Below, one piece after another: positions 16,747 through 25,105 of a stretch of DNA of 39,372 nt. Position numbers and translations under genes: made by a program. Source of the stretch: UBA6952 sp045562575 (GTDB lineage Bacteria; Chloroflexota; Dehalococcoidia; Lucifugimonadales; UBA6952); the NCBI GenBank assembly GCA_045562575.1, contig JBJKVQ010000004.1, positions 1 to 39,372 on the forward strand, given 5' to 3'. The notes under the pieces are model-generated. The model was not told where the DNA came from, ran no database searches, and saw only the letters and a program-made list of their open reading frames with translations. Every line of letters starts with the position of its first letter. The first letter of the stretch is position 1.

Positions 16747-16775
16747 TTGCATTACCATACTAAATTATTTATACT
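16747..16775 (+). promoter_or_regulatory. candidate promoter for the cupredoxin-like lipoprotein genes
   Basis: TTGCAT (16747-16752), a 17-nt spacer and TATACT (16770-16775) lie upstream of the lipoprotein gene. They give a leader of about 35 nt that carries AGGAGG at 16802-16807, ten bases before the ATG. This is the strongest promoter plus ribosome-binding site combination I see in the window and suggests high expression. Confidence 0.5.
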
Positions 16776-16817
16776 GACGCTACTTTTCAAATAATATTTA
16801 CAGGAGGAAGTGTAATC

Positions 16818-17240
16818 ATGAATCAAGTGAAACTTCTTTTATCTACACTTATAATAACAATCTTTATTGTTGCCTGCGGTGGTGGTAACTCTGAAGAAGC
16901 AGGAAGCACTGCTGTTGCATTAGGGCAATTTGGAAAAGACGCTTCCCTTACAGCAGAGACTTCTGAAATATTAGAACTAACCATGTCAAGTGAAGGTTTG
17001 TCTCCACAAAATTTTGATATTAAAGTCGGACAAGGGTATGTACTTAAAGTTACTAATAATACCACTAGACCACGCTTTATCATTGCTTATCGACACGGCA
17101 TTAACCAAGTAGTTCCTCCTGGAGAAACAATAACAACCGCACCATTTTCAGATCAAGAAGTTGGTTTTGTGGAACAAGGACGAGAGCAATCTCGTGGATC
17201 AAAAAAAGAATGGCAATTTACTCTAACTGTTGTTGAATAA
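16818..17240 (+). CDS. cupredoxin-like lipoprotein without visible copper ligands
   Basis: 140-aa precursor with a lipoprotein signal: hydrophobic residues 5-19 then IVAC with Cys20, followed by a GGG/Ser/Glu-rich linker. The mature domain (about 50-140) alternates short beta strands (FDIKVGQGYVLKVTNN, FTLTVV), a pattern seen in cupredoxin-like folds, but it has no Cys and no second His near the C-terminus. A type-1 copper site therefore cannot form. The fold call is an inference. A perfect AGGAGG lies 10 nt upstream. It is followed after 9 bp by a second lipoprotein with a complete copper site, so the two may act together on the cell surface. Confidence 0.65.
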   Translation: MNQVKLLLSTLIITIFIVACGGGNSEEAGSTAVALGQFGKDASLTAETSEILELTMSSEGLSPQNFDIKVGQGYVLKVTNNTTRPRFIIAYRHGINQVVPPGETITTAPFSDQEVGFVEQGREQSRGSKKEWQFTLTVVE

Positions 17241-17249
17241 ACAATATCA

Positions 17250-17783
17250 TTGAACAAATTTCTTTTATTAGTTCCGTTAATTCTAATTTCTTGTACATTG
17301 TTTGAAGAAGATAGACCGTTTACCGAAACGATAAATCCTTTACACAAACCTGTAGGGAATAAACCCATGCCTGATACTGTTGTGGTAATCGACTTAGAAA
17401 ACAGGTATGAGTTTGACCTCATTCCACGTTCAATTAATGGTTATGACGTTGAGGTTAATGACATTAGCAATGATAATGATGATGAACCCTTATATTTAAA
17501 AACGGGAAGAATTAGATTCGTTATAAAGAATACAGGTACAATTTCCCATAATTTACGCATTCAAAATTATAAAAAAGACCCAATGGAACCAACTACATTT
17601 GATATGTCCGTTCCTTCAGTAAATGACTATTTACTCCCTGGCGAATCTACAGAATTAGAATTAAATTTGTGGACAGGTAAATTCATGCTTACATGTGCTA
17701 TAACAAATCACGATGAGCGAGGAATGTACCGTCCAATGATAGTAGACCCAGAAATAGACCATCCGGATTTAATATTAAATTAA
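17250..17783 (+). CDS. blue-copper (cupredoxin) lipoprotein
   Basis: 177-aa precursor beginning at TTG; the signal ends in the lipobox LISC (Cys15), so it should be lipid-anchored on the outer face. The C-terminal domain has a type-1 copper ligand set: His100 in the TISHNLRI strand, then Cys149, His154 and Met159 in TCAITNHDERGM. The C-x4-H-x4-M spacing is that of rusticyanin-like cupredoxins. This predicts an electron-carrier role in respiration. The gene follows the ligand-less cupredoxin-like lipoprotein and precedes the NADH-dehydrogenase-type genes by 99 bp. A redox partner encoded in the window is not evident. Confidence 0.8.
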   Translation: MNKFLLLVPLILISCTLFEEDRPFTETINPLHKPVGNKPMPDTVVVIDLENRYEFDLIPRSINGYDVEVNDISNDNDDEPLYLKTGRIRFVIKNTGTISHNLRIQNYKKDPMEPTTFDMSVPSVNDYLLPGESTELELNLWTGKFMLTCAITNHDERGMYRPMIVDPEIDHPDLILN

Positions 17784-17882
17784 AACACTCCCTTATTTTC
17801 GATTACTTTTGTTGTATATCTGATTTAGATTGTGATAAAATTCGCATAGGCAACTGAAAAATTTTACAGAACGGGAAATTAT

Positions 17883-18371
17883 TTGGAACCTACCACGAAT
17901 AACTCAGATATAGAAACACAGATAAATAATGCAATCCAAAATAATTTATCTGGAAGAATGACAATATTAGCTGCACTACTTGCCGTGCAGGATGATATTG
18001 GATACATACCCCAACAGGCCTTAGAAATAGTTTCAGAATTGAATTCAACAACTGTTAATGATGTATGGGGTGTTGCTTCTTTTTACCCAAATTTCCGTTT
18101 TGATCCTCCCACCGAACATACAATTGAAATTTGTTGGGGACCTTCCTGCCATATCACTGGAGCTCAAGATATTATAACTACTTGTCTAAACGAACTTCAA
18201 CTTGATACTGAAGGTGATACTACTGATGGTTTTATTAACTTTAAATTTAATACCTGCTTAGCTGCATGTGCACAAAGTCCAGTTGGGAGTGTTGATCACA
18301 AAATAGTTGGACGTCTAAATAATGAAAAAATATTACATTTAATAAATGAACTTAAAAAGACAAAGAAATAA
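17883..18371 (+). CDS. nuoE: NuoE-like NADH dehydrogenase 24-kDa-type subunit
   Basis: 162-aa [2Fe-2S] thioredoxin-like subunit that relays electrons in NADH-dehydrogenase modules (complex I, bidirectional hydrogenases, NAD-formate dehydrogenases). The four cluster ligands are visible as CWGPSC (C-x4-C) and TCLAAC (C-x3-C). The helical N-terminus (ILAALLAVQDDIGYIP, WGVASFYPNF) is typical. The start is TTG with GGGAAA a few bases upstream. In the 99-bp gap before it a weak TTGTAT/GATAAA pair is the only promoter hint. It is three bases from nuoF, starting a six-gene run through modB. Confidence 0.93.
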   Translation: MEPTTNNSDIETQINNAIQNNLSGRMTILAALLAVQDDIGYIPQQALEIVSELNSTTVNDVWGVASFYPNFRFDPPTEHTIEICWGPSCHITGAQDIITTCLNELQLDTEGDTTDGFINFKFNTCLAACAQSPVGSVDHKIVGRLNNEKILHLINELKKTKK

Positions 18372-18374
18372 ACT

Positions 18375-20075
18375 ATGCAAAAATTTATTGATTTAAAAAA
18401 TGTAGCAACTGAAAAGTACCAACAAATTAGTAACAAACCACGTGTACGTATTGGTACTGATATTTCAGGTGTTGCAGCAGGTTCTATAGAAATAAGCAAT
18501 GAATTCGCAAAACATGTTTCTGAAAATAATCTCGATATAACGTTGTCTCATGTAGGTGGTTTTGGACTTTCTTATGCTGAACCATTAATTGATGTTGAAA
18601 TGCCTGATGGATCACGCGTTTTTTATTCCAACGTAAGTTTAAAAAATGTCAAAAACATAGTTGATAGCCACATCATTAATGGTAATCCACTTTATGATAT
18701 TGCTTTTGCATACACAGGAAACTTAACCAATACTAACAATACCCCTGAATTTTATACACTACCTGAAAATAAATTGCAAAAAAAGATTCTTACTGAAAAT
18801 TTTGGCGAGATTGATCCTACAGATATATATGAATATATTGCAAATGATGGTTACTCAGCACTTGCAAAAGCTTTGTTCGAAATGGAAGCCGATGAAGTAC
18901 ATAAAGAAATTTTAGATTCTAAACTTCGAGGACGAGGCGGGGCAGCTTTCCCTACAGGCGTAAAGTTGGGGTTTTTAAAAGGTTCAGATGCTAAAGAAAA
19001 ATACATTCTCTGTAATTGTGAAGAAGGAGACCCAGGTGCTTGGAACGATAAAGCGATTTTGGAAAGCGATCCTCATAGATTAATTGAAGGTTTAATTTTA
19101 GCTGCTATTGCTACAAATGCATCTAATGGAATAATTTTTATTAGGCACGGTAATGATATCCCAATTGAAAGAACTAAACAGGCAATAAAATCATCATATG
19201 ACCATGGCTTACTCGGTGAAAATATTTTAGGTTCTAACTTCTCATTTGATGCCGAAGTTGTTCTTGTTGGGGAATCATACGTTGCTGGAGAGGAAACTGC
19301 TTTAATGGAAGCTGTTGAAGGGAAACGGGCAATGCCAAGATACAAACCCCCCTTTCCTGCTGCATTTGGGGTATGGGGACATCCAAGTAATATTAATAAT
19401 ATTAAAACGATAGCAAATCTTACTTCAATTATTGCCAAAGGTAGTGAATGGTTCACTTCAATTGGTACAGAAACTAGTACAGGTACAGCTATTTTATGTC
19501 TGTCTGGAAATATTAATAAACCAGGGTTATATGAAATTGAAATGGGCACAACTATTAGAACAGTAATTGAAGATATTTGTGGTGGAATTCCTAATAATAA
19601 AGAATTAAAATTACTACAAACAGGAGGCCCATTAGGAGGTGTTCTTAATTCCTCTAAACTTGATACATCTATCGACTTTGATTCTATGGCTAAAGCAGGC
19701 GCTATCTTAGGTTCCGGTGGAATTATTGTCGCTGACCAAGACGTAGATGTAATAGATCTTACAAGGATGTTAATTGCCTTTTGTCAATTTGAATCATGTG
19801 GTAAATGTTTTCCTTGTAGACTCGGCAATTCCCATTTATTAGAAATACTGAATAGGATATGTGGAAAAACTTCTACTGATTCAGATATAGAATTAATGAG
19901 AAAAGTTGGAACCAATATGCAGCAAGGATCGCTTTGTGGCCATGGGCAATTAGGTTTTAATCCTATCAAATCTGCACTAGAATATTTTAAAGACGATTTT
20001 GATACGGCATTAGATACATCAATTGGTGAGCCTAATGTAACTATTAATATACCTACACGAGCAAATCGATATTAA
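18375..20075 (+). CDS. nuoF: NuoF-like NADH-binding flavoprotein subunit
   Basis: 566-aa FMN/NADH subunit. The FMN-binding LRGRGGAAFPTG lies near residues 184-195, the NADH-binding CEEGDPGAWNDKAI near 215-228, and the [4Fe-4S] ligands are Cys475, Cys478, Cys481 and Cys521 (SCGKCFPCR, GSLCGHG). The first ~100 residues are an extra thioredoxin-like ferredoxin domain, as in HoxF/HndC-type long NuoF proteins. All four expected cluster cysteines of that domain are missing: GGFGLSYAEP replaces GCxGxCYAEP, and GTDISGVAAG replaces the first Cys pair. No C-terminal ferredoxin domain follows. The core catalytic part appears intact, so NADH oxidation or NAD+ reduction is expected. Confidence 0.93.
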   Translation: MQKFIDLKNVATEKYQQISNKPRVRIGTDISGVAAGSIEISNEFAKHVSENNLDITLSHVGGFGLSYAEPLIDVEMPDGSRVFYSNVSLKNVKNIVDSHIINGNPLYDIAFAYTGNLTNTNNTPEFYTLPENKLQKKILTENFGEIDPTDIYEYIANDGYSALAKALFEMEADEVHKEILDSKLRGRGGAAFPTGVKLGFLKGSDAKEKYILCNCEEGDPGAWNDKAILESDPHRLIEGLILAAIATNASNGIIFIRHGNDIPIERTKQAIKSSYDHGLLGENILGSNFSFDAEVVLVGESYVAGEETALMEAVEGKRAMPRYKPPFPAAFGVWGHPSNINNIKTIANLTSIIAKGSEWFTSIGTETSTGTAILCLSGNINKPGLYEIEMGTTIRTVIEDICGGIPNNKELKLLQTGGPLGGVLNSSKLDTSIDFDSMAKAGAILGSGGIIVADQDVDVIDLTRMLIAFCQFESCGKCFPCRLGNSHLLEILNRICGKTSTDSDIELMRKVGTNMQQGSLCGHGQLGFNPIKSALEYFKDDFDTALDTSIGEPNVTINIPTRANRY

Positions 20076-20087
20076 ACGGAGAATATT

Positions 20088-22859
20088 ATGGTAGCAAATG
20101 GTCAAGAGATAAATATTACAGTAGATGGAAAAAAAATCACAACTTCCCCAGGAAAAACCGTTCTTGAAGCTGCCTTAGAATCGCAAATATATATTCCATA
20201 TCTATGTTATCACCCAGGGATGAAACCTTTCGCAGCTTGTAGGATGTGTATGGTCAGAGAAGAAGTTGAAATGGAAATTGACCAAGATGGCCAAAAAGTA
20301 AAACAAAAAGTTTTAAGACCTGCAACAGCATCATGTGCCTTACCTGTTCGTGATGGAATGGTTATTCAATCAAATACCGATGAAATAAGAGAATTGCAAA
20401 CGGACATAATGGAAATGGTTATTGCAGAACATCCTCATGGTTGTCTAACATGTCACAGAGTAGACTTATGTGGACCAGGAGATATTTGTTTGCGACATGT
20501 TTCTGTAAATGACAGATGTGTTACTTGCCCCAAAAATGAGAGATGTGAATTAAAAGATACCGTAAGATTTTTAGGAATGGATCTTAATTCACCATTAAAT
20601 TATCAAACAAGAAACCTACCAGTTGAAAATGGAGATCCATTTTATGATCGTGACTACAACCTATGCATTGTTTGTGCCAGGTGTGTAAGAGTTTGTGAGG
20701 AAGTACGCGGTGATAGCGCGATAACTTTTCTAGAAAGAGCTGGCCAATCCCTTGTGGGAACAAGCAATGGTACAAGCCTTATGCAGTCTGGTTGTGAATT
20801 TTGCGGAGCTTGCGTTGATGTCTGTCCAGTAGGAGCTCTAGTAGAAAGAGATAATAAATGGGAAAAAGCTGCTAATGTAGAAAAAACGATATGCAATCTT
20901 TGCCCAGTTGGATGTCAAATCAATCTTGAATTTAATAGCCGTGAAAAAATGATACGAGTCATTCCCGAATTGAATTCACCTGTAAATAAGGGTCAAGCTT
21001 GCTTTCGTGGTAAATTTGGATCCTCCTACATCAATACAAAAAGAATTGTGAACCCCCAAATTAGAGAAGGGGATACACTTACAGATAGTAATATAGAACA
21101 AATTACACAGAATATTGTGAATGATATTTCAACAATGAACCCTGATCAAACAGCAATTTTAGTTGCTCCTAATATTTCAAACGAATCAGCATACATTGTC
21201 CAGAAATTTGCTAGATCGATTTTGAAAACAAACAATATTTTGACTGATACGGATAACTCATCTACATCTATAATACCTTTAATTAACAGAATTGGTTTTG
21301 CTGGTGCTACCAATAGTATCTGGAATATAGAAAAATCAGATACAATTCTAATTTTGAACGCCAATATTACAGAAGAATATAACATATTAGGACTACCTAT
21401 TAAAAATGCGCAAAGAAATGGCGCTAATGTTATAACAATCGATAGCAGAGAAACTGAATCGTCTTCTATAGCAAATACATGGTTGAGACCTAAACCTGGT
21501 TCAGAATTAGTATTAATACAATCTATAATCAACTCTTTAATTAAAACCAAAGAATCAGCTCTAACAAATTTATTCGACACAATAAATCTTGAAGATTATG
21601 TCAAAATCCAATCAGATGACATTGAAGATATAACTGGAATTTCAAAAGTACTAATTCAAACAATTACAGATCAGATAATAAACTCAGGATCTATTTCTTT
21701 GTTATATGGATCAGATAATATCACGCTAGAAAATTTGGATGCTTATGTAAATATGATCTTAGATCTTTCTATTCTCTCTGAAAATATATTGACTGAAGAT
21801 GGAGGGCTTTATCCATTATCTCAAGGAAGTAATCAACAAGGATTAATAGATATGGGATGCAGGTCTGAAGTTATACCTGGTCATAAGATGTTGACAGATA
21901 CTGACTCACATCCATTCAATTACGCTAGATTTGTTGATTTATTACGCAATGGAAAACTGAAAAATATATTTATAATTGGTGATATAGAATCTTTTTCTAA
22001 TGAACATGCTTTATTTAGTGAGGATATTGATAATTCGTTGCTAAATGTAATTGTTTTATCCCCTTCAATGTCTGATAAGGAACAGGATATAGCTAACTAT
22101 ATAATACCAACTACGTTACACTCTGAAGAGATAGGAACTTACACCAATTTAGAACGAAAAATACAATTGTCCGATAATATCGTTAAGAATAATAAGGATG
22201 TTCCAACAATTTGGGGATTCCTCTCAAAAATTGCAAATCATATGGGCTCACATGAATTCAACTATAACTCTTCATCAAATATTATGGATGAAATATCGAA
22301 AGAAGTAGTTCAATATAACGATATTTCTCATGCTAGGTTAAATTCAAATGCAAAAGTCATATTAAAGCCAGAAGATGATAATCCACTACCAACACAATTA
22401 TTGCATTCAGAACGAATTTTAATTGGAATTGAATGGAGCCAATCAATAGACAATTCATTACTTAAAATAACATCTGTGCCTCAAATCAATATAAAGTCTT
22501 CTCAGGATAACTCATTATTACTAATACCAGGCAGAGTCTTATCTATTGAAGGAACTGAAATAGAAACAAATCCATTAACAAATAAAAATAGGGTTATTTT
22601 TGATAAAGTATTAACAATATCTACCGATGATGCATCAAGTCTATCTCTTAATAATGGTGATAATGTTACTATATCTTCTAACACTAATTCGATAACTGCT
22701 AAAGTAAAAATCGATCGACATTGGTATAACGGGTTTGTTGCTTGCACTGACTTATTTGCTGAATATATGACCCAATTAGAAGAAGATGATGCTTTTAATC
22801 CCATGCTAAAACCTGGTAAGTTAAATTACCAAACAGTATCAATAAATAAAATCAATTAA
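20088..22859 (+). CDS. nuoG: NuoG/formate-dehydrogenase-alpha-like iron-sulfur molybdopterin-fold subunit
   Basis: 923 aa. Clusters in order: plant-type [2Fe-2S] (C40, C51, C54, C83); the His-Cys [4Fe-4S] motif H115-x3-C119-x2-C122-x5-C128, followed by an insertion with C134 and a second C-x2-C-x5-C (144, 147, 153); two ferredoxin clusters (193/196/199/203 and 236/239/242/246); and the molybdopterin-domain cluster (269/272/276/305). The large molybdopterin-type domain follows, with a C-terminal molydop-binding domain near 800-920. Where NAD-formate dehydrogenases have a Cys or Sec molybdenum ligand, the aligned position is Ser391 in TDTDNSSTS, and the following His is also missing. I infer a NuoG-like electron-transfer subunit, not an active formate dehydrogenase. 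GGAG precedes the ATG. Confidence 0.9.
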   Translation: MVANGQEINITVDGKKITTSPGKTVLEAALESQIYIPYLCYHPGMKPFAACRMCMVREEVEMEIDQDGQKVKQKVLRPATASCALPVRDGMVIQSNTDEIRELQTDIMEMVIAEHPHGCLTCHRVDLCGPGDICLRHVSVNDRCVTCPKNERCELKDTVRFLGMDLNSPLNYQTRNLPVENGDPFYDRDYNLCIVCARCVRVCEEVRGDSAITFLERAGQSLVGTSNGTSLMQSGCEFCGACVDVCPVGALVERDNKWEKAANVEKTICNLCPVGCQINLEFNSREKMIRVIPELNSPVNKGQACFRGKFGSSYINTKRIVNPQIREGDTLTDSNIEQITQNIVNDISTMNPDQTAILVAPNISNESAYIVQKFARSILKTNNILTDTDNSSTSIIPLINRIGFAGATNSIWNIEKSDTILILNANITEEYNILGLPIKNAQRNGANVITIDSRETESSSIANTWLRPKPGSELVLIQSIINSLIKTKESALTNLFDTINLEDYVKIQSDDIEDITGISKVLIQTITDQIINSGSISLLYGSDNITLENLDAYVNMILDLSILSENILTEDGGLYPLSQGSNQQGLIDMGCRSEVIPGHKMLTDTDSHPFNYARFVDLLRNGKLKNIFIIGDIESFSNEHALFSEDIDNSLLNVIVLSPSMSDKEQDIANYIIPTTLHSEEIGTYTNLERKIQLSDNIVKNNKDVPTIWGFLSKIANHMGSHEFNYNSSSNIMDEISKEVVQYNDISHARLNSNAKVILKPEDDNPLPTQLLHSERILIGIEWSQSIDNSLLKITSVPQINIKSSQDNSLLLIPGRVLSIEGTEIETNPLTNKNRVIFDKVLTISTDDASSLSLNNGDNVTISSNTNSITAKVKIDRHWYNGFVACTDLFAEYMTQLEEDDAFNPMLKPGKLNYQTVSINKIN

Positions 22860-22871
22860 TTAGATATAATT

Positions 22872-23495
22872 ATGAACTGGATAATTGTCAGACATGCAGA
22901 AAGTAATTGGAATAAAAAGGGTATATTCCAAGGTCAGAAAAACCCGAATTTAAGTGCTAATGGGCTTATTCAAGCTTCCAAAATCCATATAGGACTAAAA
23001 GGAATACCGATTGATTATATATATTCAAGCGATTTAAATAGAGCAAAAAATACAGCTGAGATTTTAAACACAAAACTAAATCTTCCTCTTGAAAGAACGA
23101 AAAACATTCGCGAAATCGGGTTCGGGAAATGGGAAGGACTAAAAAGAAATGAAGTTGAAACTAAATATCCTGCTGAATATAGTCACTGGATACGCAAAGG
23201 TTTAATTCTTGAAAAGATACCAGGCGCTGAAAATATGGATAGTCTTATCCAAAGACTTACTCAATTTATTTCAGATGTACGATTAAGACATAATGATGAT
23301 AAATCTATAGTAGTTGTATCACATGGAGGCACAATTAGAATACTTGCAAAAATGCTATTAGGAATATCGGTTGAGGAACCTATATCTATGTCAACTAATA
23401 ACGCAGGTATTTCTATAATAGAATCTCAACTAACTCTGTATAATAATCGTCCAACAATTCACCACTGGAACCAAATTCATCATCTTTTAACTTAA
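22872..23495 (+). CDS. histidine phosphatase family protein (phosphoglycerate mutase-like)
   Basis: 207-aa member of the histidine phosphatase superfamily. The phosphohistidine motif VRHAESNW is at residues 6-13, the conserved FQGQKNPNLSANG follows, and REIGFGKWEG and the second catalytic His in VVSHGGTIRIL are present. Substrates in this family range from phosphoglycerate to alpha-ribazole phosphate and nucleotides; the sequence does not decide between them. It lies 12 bp after nuoG and 36 bp before modA, inside the nuo-mod run, though its connection to either is not obvious. Confidence 0.9.
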   Translation: MNWIIVRHAESNWNKKGIFQGQKNPNLSANGLIQASKIHIGLKGIPIDYIYSSDLNRAKNTAEILNTKLNLPLERTKNIREIGFGKWEGLKRNEVETKYPAEYSHWIRKGLILEKIPGAENMDSLIQRLTQFISDVRLRHNDDKSIVVVSHGGTIRILAKMLLGISVEEPISMSTNNAGISIIESQLTLYNNRPTIHHWNQIHHLLT

Positions 23496-23531
23496 GATGT
23501 ATTTCTTTATATTCTCTGCTAAACTCATCAA

Positions 23532-24314
23532 ATGAAAAATATATATATATATATCTTATTTTTTATATTAATTGTGCCAATTGGTTGCAATAAACCTAAT
23601 GAGAATTCACTACAAATATATGCAGCTTCTTCATTAACACAAGTATTAAATGAACTTATTGATGAATACGAGAATAATACAGAAACAAATATTTTAATTT
23701 CATATGCGGGATCTTCAACATTGAGACAACAAATTGAGTATGGCGCCAATGCTGACATTTTTATATCTGCAGATCAAATTCAATTTGAAAAAGTTAAAGA
23801 GTCAAATCTATTAGACATAACAAGTTACAAACTTGCTGAGAACAAATTATCAATAATTACACATAAAAATAACATATCTACACTTAGAGATATCATCCGC
23901 GATGATGTCTCTATAGCGGTAGGTATGAATGAAACTCCAATAGGAAACTATACTAATCAATTATTATTAAATATAAATCAAGAAAAGATCCATGGGGAAA
24001 ATTATGCTGACTCATTTATAAAAAACATAGTATCTAAAGAACGCAATGTTAAATTGGTTGCTTCTAAAGTGCTATTGAAAGAGATAGATGTTGCTGTTGT
24101 ATATGAAACTGATTATGCCTCAATAGATACTAATGAAATATACAGAATTAATATACCAACAGATATTAATATAAACACTTCGATTTATGGAGGAGTACTG
24201 AAGGGAAGTTTAAAAAATAATCTTTCCGAAGAATTTCTGAAATATGTATCAAGTGAAGAAGTAAAACATATATGGTTGAAAAACGGCTTTATTATTACTG
24301 ACTGTGATTGCTAA
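23532..24314 (+). CDS. modA: molybdate ABC transporter substrate-binding lipoprotein ModA
   Basis: 260-aa periplasmic-type binding protein. The signal sequence ends in VPIGC (lipid-modified Cys19), as expected in an organism with surface-anchored binding proteins. ModA landmarks: IYAASSLTQVLNEL, SYAGSSTLRQQIEYGANADIFISAD, and VAVVYETDYA towards the C-terminus. The two Ser-rich loops (AASS, AGSS) provide oxyanion contacts in known ModA structures. Tungstate cannot be excluded as substrate. The first codons contain an (AT)8 run. The stop overlaps the modB start by one base. Confidence 0.92.
   Translation: MKNIYIYILFFILIVPIGCNKPNENSLQIYAASSLTQVLNELIDEYENNTETNILISYAGSSTLRQQIEYGANADIFISADQIQFEKVKESNLLDITSYKLAENKLSIITHKNNISTLRDIIRDDVSIAVGMNETPIGNYTNQLLLNINQEKIHGENYADSFIKNIVSKERNVKLVASKVLLKEIDVAVVYETDYASIDTNEIYRINIPTDININTSIYGGVLKGSLKNNLSEEFLKYVSSEEVKHIWLKNGFIITDCDC
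23539..23554. repeat. (AT)8 dinucleotide run in the modA start region
   Basis: Eight uninterrupted AT units begin seven bases after the first base of the modA ATG and encode IYIYI in the signal peptide. A gain or loss of one unit would frameshift modA, so slippage-based on/off switching is possible. It is equally compatible with AT-rich drift in a signal peptide. Confidence 0.75.
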
Positions 24315-25105
24315 TGAATAAAAATAAAACTAAATATTTTTTAAATATTAAATATATTCCTCTTATTATTTATATAGGATTCATCATATTACCTATAGCA
24401 GTTTTACTATTTAATGCTTTTAACAATTCTAATTTAATAGATGCTATTACTAATCCGATTGTTACTTCTGCTCTATTTTTATCCCTTATTACAAGTTTTA
24501 TAGCTATAATAATTGTTATTATAATAGGTATACCAGTTGCACATATCATTACAAAAAGTAATTCAAAATTCATTAAATATGTTGACTATACGATTGAATT
24601 ACCAATAATTCTTCCTCCTGTTGTAGTAGGATTTGCAATGTTGATGACATTTGGAAGAAATGGACCAGTTGGTAAATACCTTCTCGAATTTGGTATATCT
24701 GTTCCGTTTACTACTTTTGCAGTTATATTAGCTCAGATCTTTGTAGCATTCCCATTTTTTTTGAGATCAGTCCGACTGGGCTTGAGCAATATCAATACCG
24801 ACTTTGAAGATATAGGTAGTAGCTTAGGGATGAATCCTTTAAAACGATTTTTCTATATAAATTTACCACTGGCATGGAAATCAATAATTAACGGAGCTGC
24901 ATTAGGTTGGGCAAGAGCGATTTCTGAATTTGGAGCGACATTAGTATTTGCTGGCAATTTAACTGGAGAAACGCAAACAATGCCATTAGCAATTATTTCT
25001 ACAATGGAATCAGATTTTGAATTAGGGATAGCATTATCAGCTATTCTTATCCTGATATCTACGCTTGTTTTAATACTCTTGGCAAGATTGAGATATCGTA
25101 ATTAA
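24314..25105 (+). CDS. modB: molybdate ABC transporter permease ModB
   Basis: 263-aa permease with about six membrane helices. The ModB/CysT-type coupling motif is clear: GSSLGMNPLKRFFYINLPLAWKSIINGAALGWARAISEFGA, spanning about residues 172-211, followed by TQTMPLAI. The start is the ATG in TAATG overlapping the modA stop; an in-frame TTG two codons earlier is less likely. No modC ATPase follows; the 3' end runs 4 bp into the convergent gene at 25102, so the ATPase must be encoded elsewhere. Confidence 0.92.
   Translation: MNKNKTKYFLNIKYIPLIIYIGFIILPIAVLLFNAFNNSNLIDAITNPIVTSALFLSLITSFIAIIIVIIIGIPVAHIITKSNSKFIKYVDYTIELPIILPPVVVGFAMLMTFGRNGPVGKYLLEFGISVPFTTFAVILAQIFVAFPFFLRSVRLGLSNINTDFEDIGSSLGMNPLKRFFYINLPLAWKSIINGAALGWARAISEFGATLVFAGNLTGETQTMPLAIISTMESDFELGIALSAILILISTLVLILLARLRYRN

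Noticed and set aside
19073..21580. Long antisense ORFs under nuoF and nuoG (for example 19073-19549 and 21146-21580)
   Set aside because: They are fully contained in strongly conserved genes on the plus strand and show no independent coding evidence.
20088..22859. Calling this gene a catalytic NAD-dependent formate dehydrogenase alpha subunit (FdsA/FdhA)
   Set aside because: The Cys/Sec molybdenum ligand and adjacent His are absent at the aligned position, so only a NuoG-like role is supported.
24308..24313. TTG start of modB two codons before the ATG
   Set aside because: The ATG overlapping the modA stop (TAATG) is the typical coupled arrangement.
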